Translations under genes and position numbers: made by a program
Source of the DNA: Brevibacterium oceani
Lineage (GTDB): Bacteria > Actinomycetota > Actinomycetes > Actinomycetales > Brevibacteriaceae
NCBI RefSeq assembly: GCF_013623835.1
Contig: NZ_JABKDE010000003.1
Location: forward strand, 372,001 to 436,000
Reading direction: 5' to 3'
DNA: 64,000 nt
The notes under the pieces: model-generated
The model's input: only the letters and a program-made list of their open reading frames with translations
What the model was told of the DNA's origin: nothing
The model's database searches: none
In this document: one piece after another, positions 33,647-41,699 of the stretch
Layout: each line of letters opens with the position of its first letter
Numbering within the stretch: position 1 is the stretch's first letter

Positions 33647-35464
33647 TCACTCCTTGATCGCTCGTTCACCGATGCTGAGGTCGAGAGGGAAGTCGACGGG
33701 GGCATCACCGAAGAGCAGTCGGCCCGCCGAGGCGGCCGCCGCCCTGATCTCCTCCGCCGCCTGATCGGCCTGTTCGGCCGGGGCATGGACGATGACCTCG
33801 TCATGGAGGAAGAAGACGAGGTGAGCACGGCGGGAGAACACCGGCCCCGAGGCGGCCGCCGGGCGGGCGCGGGACTCTCCTCCGTCATCGATCGTGGGCA
33901 GCCTGGCCAGGCGCAGCCGCAGGTCGGCCAGCCACGCCAGTGCCCATTCGGCAGCGGTGCCTTGGACGACGAAGTTGCGGGTGAATCGTCCCTGGTCACC
34001 GGCGGCCCGCCGCGCCCGCTGCTCATCGGCACCGCTGGCGTCGAAACGGTTCGCCGCCTGCTGCAGACGCTGCCAGCCCTCACTCGGGGCCGGGGAGGTC
34101 CGCCCCAACCAGGTGGACACGACCCCGCCGCGGCGCCCCACCTCGGCGGCGGTGTCGACGAGGTGCATGGCCGCGGGGAAATTCTGGCGCAGGCGGGGCA
34201 CGAGGGCCCCGGCCTCACCGGTCGTCGAGCCGTACATCGCCCCGAGCACGGCGATCTTCGCCTCCTGCCTGGTGGCGACGACACCGGCGTCGACGAGTCC
34301 GGAGTAGAGGTCACGGCCCAGACCGGCCTCGGCCATCGCCCGGTCCCCGGACATCGCCGCGAGCGCCCGGGGTTCGAGCTGGGCGATGTCGGCGGACACG
34401 AGCCGCCAGCCGGGATCGGCGCGCAGTGCCGGGCGCAGCTGCCGCGGGATCTGCAGGGCTCCTCCCCCGCTGGCCGCCCACCGGCCGGTGACGACTCCGC
34501 CGGGCACATAGACAGGTCGGTATCTTCCTTGATCGACCCATTCGTCGAGCCAGTGCCAGCCGTTGGCGCTGAGCAGTCGGGCCATCTTCTTGTACTCGAG
34601 CAGCGGTGCGATCGCCGGATGCTCAACGCCTGCCAACTCCCATTTCGATGTCGAGGCGACGTTGATGCCGGCATTGCGCAGGGAGGAGAGCAGCCGGTTC
34701 GGAGAGTCGAGGTTCGCTCGCGGATCCTCGAGGGCCTCGCGCACCCGGTCGGCCAGCGCAAGCATCTTCGCCGGCTTCCCGTCGCGGATCGGGCGGGGTC
34801 CGAGGATGTCGGTGAGGATGCGGTCGTGTTCGACCTCGTCCCAGGGGACACCAGCTGCCCGCATCTCCGCGGCGACGAGTCCACCGGCCGATTCGGCGGC
34901 GAGCAGCAGCCGCAGCCGCCCCGGATCGCTCGCGGACTCGAGTACGGCATTCTGCCGGTCATATTCGGCCAGAGCGGACTCGAGATCGTGGGGCACCTGT
35001 CGGATATACCCGCGTCCGGAATCGACCTCGAAGAGCGCGGCCGCCTGCGCCTCGCCTTCTGAACCGGTGGGTGCGGCATCCCAGTCCGTTGCGGCACGAA
35101 GCGGGTCCGGGTCGGTGACGAGCTCGGAGCGGGTGAGGATCGCATGGGTCAGGCGCAGATCGTGGCAGCGTTCGATTCCCACTCCCGCGGCCAGCAGCTG
35201 TGGGTACCACTTCGGGGTGTCACTGAGGATCCACCTCGGCGGTTGTGATGTGTCCGTGCGGGCGCCACCGGCGGCATCTGCCCGGGCGAGCTCAGCCGCG
35301 CCCTCCCGGTCGCGGACGAATTCGGGCAGGGCCTCCTCGGCGAGGTCGATCAAATCGATCTGCGCACCCGAGCGATCGAGCGCGACCACGCCCACCTGCC
35401 CGCCGTCGCCGCGCGGACCGGGAACGGTCCCGAGCACGTAGGCGGCGGGCGGCGCATCGGTCAT
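33647..35464 (-). CDS. Family A DNA polymerase with degenerate exonuclease domain
   Basis: This 605-residue protein is of the kind annotated as bifunctional 3'-5' exonuclease/DNA polymerase in actinobacteria. Polymerase motif A (LVSADIAQLEPRALA), motif B (RQEAKIAVLGAMYG) and motif C (FFLHDEVIVHAP) are all recognisable, with both catalytic Asp residues. The N-terminal ~190 residues hold an exonuclease-like region without the DEDD acidic signature I would expect, so proofreading activity is doubtful. ATG 35464 is taken as the start because upstream codons read like a non-coding extension. A repair or bypass role distinct from polA is likely. Confidence 0.8.
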   Translation of the reverse strand: MTDAPPAAYVLGTVPGPRGDGGQVGVVALDRSGAQIDLIDLAEEALPEFVRDREGAAELARADAAGGARTDTSQPPRWILSDTPKWYPQLLAAGVGIERCHDLRLTHAILTRSELVTDPDPLRAATDWDAAPTGSEGEAQAAALFEVDSGRGYIRQVPHDLESALAEYDRQNAVLESASDPGRLRLLLAAESAGGLVAAEMRAAGVPWDEVEHDRILTDILGPRPIRDGKPAKMLALADRVREALEDPRANLDSPNRLLSSLRNAGINVASTSKWELAGVEHPAIAPLLEYKKMARLLSANGWHWLDEWVDQGRYRPVYVPGGVVTGRWAASGGGALQIPRQLRPALRADPGWRLVSADIAQLEPRALAAMSGDRAMAEAGLGRDLYSGLVDAGVVATRQEAKIAVLGAMYGSTTGEAGALVPRLRQNFPAAMHLVDTAAEVGRRGGVVSTWLGRTSPAPSEGWQRLQQAANRFDASGADEQRARRAAGDQGRFTRNFVVQGTAAEWALAWLADLRLRLARLPTIDDGGESRARPAAASGPVFSRRAHLVFFLHDEVIVHAPAEQADQAAEEIRAAAASAGRLLFGDAPVDFPLDLSIGERAIKE

Positions 35465-35579
35465 GACCCCCACAGTACTGCGCGGGACTGACGCGGATCC
35501 TCTGCGCCCCAGCCGACGCCTCCTCCGCACCCTGGACCGGGGCCGCATCGCCGAATGTGATCCTGGTAACGTCGAGCGC

Positions 35580-36953
35580 ATGGATGTTGTCTCCTCACTC
35601 ACCTTCGCTCTGCCGGATGATGCGGTCATCACCGACCCCGATTCGATGGACGCCTACCGCTGGGACCGCGCGAATGATCCTGATGCCGGAGTGCCGGCCG
35701 CGGTCGTCCGAGTCACGTCCACCGAGGAGGTGCAGACGGTGGTCCGCATCGCCGCCGAGGCGAAGGTCCCGATCGTGCCTCGCGGGGCCGGCTCCGGTCT
35801 GTCGGGCGGCAGCTCGGCGATCGACGGCAGCATCGTGCTCTCGCTCGACCGGATGCGCGAGATCACCATCGACCCCGTCACCCGCATGGCCACCGTCCAG
35901 CCGGGCGCCTTCAACGCCGAGGTCAAGGCCGCGGCCGCCGAACACGGCCTGTGGTACCCGCCGGACCCATCGTCCTTCGAGTTCTGCTCGATCGGCGGCA
36001 ACATCGCCACGAACGCCGGCGGCCTGTGCTGCGTGAAATACGGTGTGACCACGGACTATGTGCTCGGCATGACAGTCGTCCTCGCCGACGGCAGGGCGGT
36101 CAAGCTCGGCGGACCGAGGCTCAAGGACGTCGCCGGTCTGCCCCTGACGAAGCTCTTCGTCGGCTCCGAGGGAACGCTGGGCGTCATCACCGAGGTGACC
36201 CTGCGCCTCATCCCCGCCCAGCTGCCCCCGACGACCGTGGTCGCGATGTTCGGCAGGCTCGCCGACGCCACGCAGGCCGTCCTCGACATCGCGAAGGCCA
36301 TGCGGCCCTCGATGCTCGAATTCATGGACAAGCCCTCGATCAACGCCGTCGAGGACGAACTGAAGATGGGACTCGACCGTGAGGCCGAGGGCATGCTCGT
36401 CATCCAGTCCGACGAACCCGGGGAGCATTCGGGCGTGCAGGCGGCCGTGATCGAGGAGATCTGCTCGCTCAATGCCGCCTCCGAGTGCTATCTCACCACC
36501 GACCCCGAGGAGGGCGAAGCCTTCGTCACCGCCCGGCGGATCGCGATCCCCGCCGTGGAGAAGAAGGGCGCGCTGCTGCTCGAGGACGTCGGGGTGCCGC
36601 TGCCGAAGCTCGGGGATCTGGTGCTCGGCATCGAGAAGATCTCCGCCGACCGCGGTGTCACGATCGCGGTCATCGCCCACGCCGGGGACGGCAACACCCA
36701 CCCCCTGCTCGTCGTCGATCCGAAGGATGATGAGCAGCAGAAGCGGGCGCAGATCGCCTACGGGGAGGTCATGGACTTGGCCACCGGGCTCGGCGGGACG
36801 ATCACCGGCGAACACGGCGTCGGCCGGCTCAAGGCACCGTGGCTCGCACCGTACCTCGGCGACGACGTCATGGAACTCAACCACCGGATCAAGCAGGCGC
36901 TCGACCCGGACAACATCTTCAACCCCGGAGCCGTCTACACCGGCATGGTGTGA
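35580..36953 (+). CDS. FAD-linked oxidase, glycolate oxidase / D-lactate dehydrogenase type
   Basis: This 457-residue GlcD-type flavoprotein has a PCMH FAD domain (IVPRGAGSGLSGGSSAIDG, then CSIGGNIATNAGGLCCVKYG) and a C-terminal cap with IAVIAHAGDGNTHPLLVVDP and GTITGEHGVGRLKAPWLAPY. Members oxidise D-2-hydroxy acids such as D-lactate or glycolate with FAD. ATG 35580 is the first start after a non-coding stretch divergent from the polymerase gene. No iron-sulphur partner gene is adjacent, so it resembles single-subunit D-lactate dehydrogenases. Confidence 0.88.
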   Translation: MDVVSSLTFALPDDAVITDPDSMDAYRWDRANDPDAGVPAAVVRVTSTEEVQTVVRIAAEAKVPIVPRGAGSGLSGGSSAIDGSIVLSLDRMREITIDPVTRMATVQPGAFNAEVKAAAAEHGLWYPPDPSSFEFCSIGGNIATNAGGLCCVKYGVTTDYVLGMTVVLADGRAVKLGGPRLKDVAGLPLTKLFVGSEGTLGVITEVTLRLIPAQLPPTTVVAMFGRLADATQAVLDIAKAMRPSMLEFMDKPSINAVEDELKMGLDREAEGMLVIQSDEPGEHSGVQAAVIEEICSLNAASECYLTTDPEEGEAFVTARRIAIPAVEKKGALLLEDVGVPLPKLGDLVLGIEKISADRGVTIAVIAHAGDGNTHPLLVVDPKDDEQQKRAQIAYGEVMDLATGLGGTITGEHGVGRLKAPWLAPYLGDDVMELNHRIKQALDPDNIFNPGAVYTGMV

Positions 36954-36980
36954 GAGTCGAGAGTGTGAGGGCTGCGCGGG

Positions 36981-38285
36981 TCAGTTCTGCGTTCCGCCCT
37001 GCCTGTGGTCTCTTCCACCTCGTCCGGCTCGGCGCAGCAGCGGGGCGATGATGAGGACGGGGATGATCACGGCCATCGGGATGAGCAGGGCCATGCGCAG
37101 GCCCCAGTGCTCGCCGACGAATCCGAGGGAAGGTGGGCCGACGAGGAAGGCGAGGTAGCCGATCGTCGAGACCGTGGCCACTCGGGCCGCCGGGTTCGGG
37201 CCCGAATCCCCGGCCTCGGACAGTGCCACGGGGAAGCCGAGCGAGGTTCCGAGCCCCCACAGCAGCACGGCGATCGCCGCGACGATCTGCGAGTCGACGA
37301 GTGAGACGAGGCCGATGCCCACCAGCCCGAATGCCGCACTGATCGCGAGCACGGCCGGTCGGCCGAACCGGGCGACGATCGGACCGCCGATGAACCGGCC
37401 GAGCGTCATCGCGGCCGCAAAGATCGCATAGATGCTCGAGCCGAGCGCTGCCGCGAAGCCGTGCCCGTCGACCATGACCAAGGGCAGCCAGTCATTCGCC
37501 GTGCCTTCGGCCAGCGCCATCCCGAGGACGATGACCCCGATGGCGATGAGCCGGGAATCGCGCCATACCGGGGTCGACGGTGACTGCACGGCCGCCTCGG
37601 CGGGGATGGTCTGTCTCTCACGGGGAACCCGTCCTGTCCCGGCGGGGACGTGGCGCATGGCGGGAATGAGCACGATCGCGCCGAAAATGCCGACCGCCAG
37701 CAGATGGACGAGCACGGAGAACTCGGCGGCCGTGGCGAGGATGCCGAGCATCCCGCCGATGACCGTGCCGAGGCTGAAGAAGCCGTGGAGCAGCGGCAGG
37801 AACGGCCGGTCGAGGTGCTTCTCGAGTTCGGCGCCCTCGACGTTCATGGCGACCTCGCCCGTGCCCATGCCGAGCCCGAAGACGACGAGCCCCGCAGCCA
37901 CGACGAAGGGCTGGGCTGCAGCGGCGCCGAGGCCGACGATCGGCATGCTCGCAATGATCCCGATCGTGCCGGAGAGGATGACGGGTCGAGCTCCCCACCG
38001 GCTCACGAGCGGACCGGACCCGAGGATGCCGATCATCGATCCGATGGAGAGGCCGAAGAGGACGAGGCCCATCTCGGCGGTCGAGGCGCCGAGGGCGTCG
38101 CGGATCGACGGCGTCCGGGTCACCCACGAGGAGATCGTGATGCCGGGGAGGAAGAAGAGAGCGAGGAGTGCGAGGCGGCGAGCGCCGAGCGGACTCGAGG
38201 CGGCCGACCATCGAGACTCCGCCGTCCGTCGCGATCGATGCGCTCCCGCGTGGGCGGCATCGTCAAGGGGTTCTGACCTGCGCAT
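36981..38285 (-). CDS. MFS transporter
   Basis: This 434-residue major facilitator protein has 12 predicted membrane segments split by a central loop (RETQ-like segment GTGRVPRERQTIPAEAAVQS). Landmarks are LPGITISSWVTRTPSIRDAL at helix 1, the intracellular loop SRWGARPVILSGTIGI and ARFGRPAVLAIS in the second half. It resembles the sugar- or drug-type exporters with ~12 helices often annotated FucP/bypass-like, but the substrate is unknown. It is divergent from a TetR regulator with two palindromes between them, which favours regulated efflux. Confidence 0.82.
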   Translation of the reverse strand: MRRSEPLDDAAHAGAHRSRRTAESRWSAASSPLGARRLALLALFFLPGITISSWVTRTPSIRDALGASTAEMGLVLFGLSIGSMIGILGSGPLVSRWGARPVILSGTIGIIASMPIVGLGAAAAQPFVVAAGLVVFGLGMGTGEVAMNVEGAELEKHLDRPFLPLLHGFFSLGTVIGGMLGILATAAEFSVLVHLLAVGIFGAIVLIPAMRHVPAGTGRVPRERQTIPAEAAVQSPSTPVWRDSRLIAIGVIVLGMALAEGTANDWLPLVMVDGHGFAAALGSSIYAIFAAAMTLGRFIGGPIVARFGRPAVLAISAAFGLVGIGLVSLVDSQIVAAIAVLLWGLGTSLGFPVALSEAGDSGPNPAARVATVSTIGYLAFLVGPPSLGFVGEHWGLRMALLIPMAVIIPVLIIAPLLRRAGRGGRDHRQGGTQN

Positions 38286-38344
38286 CGAATCATCTCCTTC
38301 GTGGGCAGTCGGGGACGGTCACGCACGGCAACTAAAGCACTGGT

Positions 38345-38383
38345 ACGTTCGTACACACTCCACGAACGTGTACAAATGTACAC
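38345..38383. promoter_or_regulatory. Two palindromic TetR operator candidates
   Basis: ACGTTCGT (38345-38352) pairs with ACGAACGT (38362-38369) over a 9-base spacer, and overlapping it is GTGTACA-AA-TGTACAC (38368-38383). Both are perfect dyads in the 198-bp spacer between the divergent MFS and TetR genes. Such overlapping dyads fit a TetR dimer repressing the MFS gene and itself. Confidence 0.65.
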
Positions 38384-38483
38384 TCTGTGGTGTCGGAAGC
38401 GCCAGAGCCCGGGAACGAGAGCTCGGCCACGAATGCATGGCTACCAGGTCACGAGTGCCAGTAGACGAGAGAAGGAGAAGCCG

Positions 38484-39074
38484 ATGAGTGCACGCAGCGG
38501 GATACCCAACGATCCCGACCGGCGCCAGCGGATCATCGACGCTGCCCTCGAACTCATCCTCGACGACGGCACAGCACGGGTCTCCCATCGCGCGGTCGCC
38601 GCCCGCGCCGGCGTTCCGCTCGGGTCGATGACCTACCACTTCGGCGGCATCGACGAGGTCGTCACCGAGGCGTTCACTCTGCTCGTCACCCGACTCTCCG
38701 ACCGCTACCGGCAGGGACTGGCGGCTGCGACCACACCCGCCGAAGCATGCGAGGCTGTCGTCGAGATCATCTGCGGGGACACCTTCGCCTCTGTGCGGGA
38801 GATGGCGGGGATCTTCGAGCTCTATTCCTATGACCGGAACTCCCCGGACTCGGCGAGGCTCGCAGCCGACTGGATGGGCATCAGCGAGGATGCCCTGACC
38901 GAGCACTTCTCGCTCGATGCCGCCCGCGCCGTCGATGCGCTCATCGAAGGCTGGACCATTCATTGCCACCTCGACGGCCATCCGCCCGACCGCGACCTCG
39001 TCCGCGCGGCCGTCGCCGCACTCACCCGGATCGATACCGAGAATTCCACCCCGCGCGGCGCCCATCGGGAATAA
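38484..39074 (+). CDS. TetR-family regulator of the adjacent MFS gene
   Basis: This 196-residue TetR regulator has an N-terminal helix-turn-helix (RRQRIIDAALELILDDGTAR, VSHRAVAARAGVPLGSMTYH) and a C-terminal ligand domain. ATG 38484 is chosen for GAAGGAGAAG just upstream; the longer frame contains 61 codons of poor composition spanning the operators. Divergent orientation and two dyads next to the MFS start point to repression of that transporter, released by its substrate. Confidence 0.85.
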   Translation: MSARSGIPNDPDRRQRIIDAALELILDDGTARVSHRAVAARAGVPLGSMTYHFGGIDEVVTEAFTLLVTRLSDRYRQGLAAATTPAEACEAVVEIICGDTFASVREMAGIFELYSYDRNSPDSARLAADWMGISEDALTEHFSLDAARAVDALIEGWTIHCHLDGHPPDRDLVRAAVAALTRIDTENSTPRGAHRE

Positions 39075-39165
39075 TCTGTGCCACGGTGTCGAATCGACGA
39101 GGATTCGATCGTCTTCCCTGTGAGCGACCGAAATCCGGCCGCCGCAGACCGATTGGAGCACAGCC

Positions 39166-39546
39166 ATGCGCTACTCACTGATCTTCCACGCCCCCGAACC
39201 CGGCGCCGACGGCCCGGCCCCGACCGAGGAGAACATCCAGGAGATGATGCGCCTCATGGACGACTTCGGCCAGACGCTGACCTCGGCGGGAGTCCTCATC
39301 GCCTGGGAGATGCTCACCCCGGCCGAGACCGCGACGACCGTGACCCGCAAGACCGGAGAGGTCGTCATCGAGGACGGTCCCTTCGCCGCTGCGAAGGAGG
39401 CCCTGGCCGGGGTCGTCGTCATCGACGTCGCCGACAAGGAGGCCGCCCTGGCCTGGGCCGAGAAGTTCCCCGGCACGAGCTACGGGACCATCGAGGTCCG
39501 CCCCGCGGCCACCTCATTCGTCGACGGCCGGTGGACCCGTCCGTGA
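39166..39546 (+). CDS. DGPF-domain (YCII-related) protein
   Basis: This 126-residue YCII-superfamily protein has the defining DGPF motif (VVIEDGPFAAAKEALAG) and the start MRYSLIFHAPEP. The family fold is ferredoxin-like, and no catalytic activity is established for this branch. It is followed by, and overlaps by four bases (GTGA), an ECF sigma factor with a C-terminal extension. DGPF genes next to such sigma factors are the hallmark of the ECF42 group, in which the DGPF gene is often the target of the sigma factor. Confidence 0.85.
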   Translation: MRYSLIFHAPEPGADGPAPTEENIQEMMRLMDDFGQTLTSAGVLIAWEMLTPAETATTVTRKTGEVVIEDGPFAAAKEALAGVVVIDVADKEAALAWAEKFPGTSYGTIEVRPAATSFVDGRWTRP

Positions 39547-40841
39547 CCGACCCTGCCGATCGGGCGATGATCCTGTCCCGGGATGGCTGGGGCCGGATCA
39601 TCGCCCTCATCGCGGCGGCGGACGGCGACATCTCCGGCGCCGAGGATGCGCTGGCCACCGCGCTCGAACGTGCCGTCACCGCGTGGCGGGCCGAGGGTCC
39701 GCCCGGCAATCCCGAGGGCTGGCTCTACCGGGTGGCGCTCAATGCCCGCCGAGACGTGTGGAAGTCGGCGGCGACACGGACGTCGACCGCGCTCGACGAC
39801 GAGGTCCTCGACCACCTCGACCACGCCGGCGCCCGGGGCGACGACGACGGGGGCCGCCTCGGCGTTGATCCCGCCGATCACGACCCCGATGCCCTGCCCG
39901 ACCGTCGTCTCGAACTCCTTGCCGTATGCGCACATCCGGACATCGATCCGCCGGCGCGGCCGCTGCTCATGCTCTCGGCGGTGATGGGGATGACCGCGAA
40001 GGCGATCGCCTCGGCGATGGCACTGCCGGCCGCCACCGTTTCGGCACGTCTGACCAGGGCGAAGAAACGGGTCGCAGCGCTCGGCGTGGGCTTCGGCGAT
40101 CCCGATCGCCTCGACCTCGAATCCCGCCTGCCGGAAGTGAAGGAGGCCATCTACGGGGCCTTCGCGATCGAATGGGCGCATGCGGCGCCCACCCCGCGCG
40201 CTGGGATGGTCGGCGAGGCCGTCTACCTCGCCGGACTGCTCGCCCGCCTGTGCCCCGGCGACGGCGAATCGCACGGGCTCGCCGCGCTCATCCACCTCTC
40301 GGCCGCACGCTTCCCCGCTCGCCGAGGTGGGGCCGGAGAATTCGTGCCCCTGACCGAGCAGGATCCGGCGCTGTGGGACCGGTCGCTGACCGAATCCGGC
40401 GAACATCACCTCAAGGAGGTCTACCGCTGCGGGCATGTCGGCCGCTTCGGCCTCGAAGCCGCAATTCAGCTCCTCCACATGGCCGGGGTGAGGACCGGGA
40501 TGACGGACTGGCCGATGCTGCTGCGCCTCCACGACGACCTCGAATCGCTTGCGCCGAGCATTGGCGGATCGGTCTCCCGGGCGGCCGTCCTCGCCGAGGT
40601 GGACGGTCCCGAAGCGGGCCTCGCCGCCCTCGATGCGCTGAGCCTCGGCACCGGCAGCGGGGACGGCCTCGACGACAGGGGCGACAAACGCGTCACCGCA
40701 TTCCAGCCGGCCTGGGTGCTGCGGGCACATCTGCTCGACCGCCTCGGTCGGACGTGCGACGCTGCCGAGGCGTACCGGCGTGCTCTTGAGCTCACGACCG
40801 ACCCCGCCGAGCGGGCGTATCTCGAGGCACGACTGCGCTGA
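39543..40841 (+). CDS. ECF42-like RNA polymerase sigma factor with C-terminal extension
   Basis: GTG 39543 overlaps the DGPF stop. The 432-residue product has sigma2 (residues ~10-85, with AEDALATALERAVTAWRAEG and NPEGWLYRVALNARRDVW) and sigma4 (about 125-185, with GMTAKAIASAMALPAATVSA and RLTRAKKRVA). The remaining ~240 residues form a helical TPR-like extension (DLESRLPEVKEAIYGAFAIE, CGHVGRFGLEAAIQLLHMAG, DAAEAYRRALELTTDPAERA). This layout matches the ECF42 group, in which the extension, rather than an anti-sigma factor, controls activity. No anti-sigma gene is present nearby. Confidence 0.85.
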   Translation: MTDPADRAMILSRDGWGRIIALIAAADGDISGAEDALATALERAVTAWRAEGPPGNPEGWLYRVALNARRDVWKSAATRTSTALDDEVLDHLDHAGARGDDDGGRLGVDPADHDPDALPDRRLELLAVCAHPDIDPPARPLLMLSAVMGMTAKAIASAMALPAATVSARLTRAKKRVAALGVGFGDPDRLDLESRLPEVKEAIYGAFAIEWAHAAPTPRAGMVGEAVYLAGLLARLCPGDGESHGLAALIHLSAARFPARRGGAGEFVPLTEQDPALWDRSLTESGEHHLKEVYRCGHVGRFGLEAAIQLLHMAGVRTGMTDWPMLLRLHDDLESLAPSIGGSVSRAAVLAEVDGPEAGLAALDALSLGTGSGDGLDDRGDKRVTAFQPAWVLRAHLLDRLGRTCDAAEAYRRALELTTDPAERAYLEARLR

Positions 40842-40901
40842 GGCGAGCGCCCCGCCCGAAGGCAACTTTGACCATTCATGGACGTCCTATTGCCGAATCA
40901 C

Positions 40902-40920
40902 TGCGCTTAGCCTACCCTTA
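40902..40920 (+). promoter_or_regulatory. Candidate DtxR/IdeR iron box
   Basis: The 19-mer at 40902-40920, with core TTAGCCTACCCTTA, agrees with the DtxR/IdeR consensus TWAGGTWAGSCTWACCTWA at 15 of 19 positions by eye, the right half almost fully. It lies 45 bases before the TetR start that opens the irtAB operon, so iron repression of siderophore uptake is plausible. Confidence 0.5.
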
Positions 40921-40964
40921 GTTACTGGCATCAACTTTGATGCTCACGACTGGCAGGAGGACCC

Positions 40965-41699
40965 ATGCGCATCGGCGGCAGACCGCGGCAGATCGAGCTT
41001 GATGACATCATCGCCGCCGGTCGTGACATCGGGCTGCGCGAACTCAGCCTCGGTGCTGTCGCGTCACGCCTCGGCGTGAGCTCCACGGCCCTGTACCGCC
41101 ATGTCGAGAACCGGTGGGGGCTCGAACGCGCCGTCGGTGAGAGTCTGCTCGCCGACCTCGTCCTCCCCGACGACCCCGATCACGACGTCCCCGCCCAGCT
41201 GCTGGCCTTCGGCATCGCCCTCTACGACTTCGTCGTCGCCCACCCCGGACTCGTCACCTACGTCCAGACCCTCTTCCCTCGCGGCGAAGGCGGACGCGCA
41301 CTCCTGTCGGCAGAGACCGCCGCTCTGGAGAGGCGCGGCTACTCCATCGACGCCGCGATCGTCCTCTCCAGCTCCGTCGCCACCCAGGCGATCGGCCACG
41401 CCGCCGCCGAGGACGCCCAACGCGCCAGGTCAGCCGGCTGGGACGCCGAGCGCGAAGAGGCGATCGACGGCATGCGCGCCGACGAACGCCTGTGGGAGGC
41501 CCACCATCGTCTGCCGCAGCTGGAGACATCCCATTACTCCCGACTCATGCTTGCCGTCACCGTCCGCAGCATCGTCGACCTCCTCCCACCCGGTCGAGAC
41601 GTCGCCGAGGTGATCGCCGAGCTCGACTCGGCCGTCATAGCGGCGAGCGCTCCCTCCCTCGCAACAGCATCCCCAACCACGACAGCTGAGGACCACTGA
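40965..41699 (+). CDS. TetR-family regulator heading the irtAB operon
   Basis: This 244-residue TetR-type regulator has a helix-turn-helix [20 protein letters not shown] near residues 28-47 and an all-helical effector domain. ATG 40965 follows CAGGAGGACCC. Its stop overlaps the irtA start by one base (TGATG), so regulator and transporter are co-translated. It could sense a siderophore or iron status and control its own operon, with DtxR-like control upstream. The C-terminal ~15 residues are Ser/Thr/Ala rich. Confidence 0.82.
   Translation: MRIGGRPRQIELDDIIAAGRDIGLRELSLGAVASRLGVSSTALYRHVENRWGLERAVGESLLADLVLPDDPDHDVPAQLLAFGIALYDFVVAHPGLVTYVQTLFPRGEGGRALLSAETAALERRGYSIDAAIVLSSSVATQAIGHAAAEDAQRARSAGWDAEREEAIDGMRADERLWEAHHRLPQLETSHYSRLMLAVTVRSIVDLLPPGRDVAEVIAELDSAVIAASAPSLATASPTTTAEDH

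Noticed and set aside
32543..35062. Rightward open frame of 839 codons
   Set aside because: It is a shadow opposite the alcohol dehydrogenase and polymerase genes, with no family resemblance; both opposite-strand genes are clearly real.
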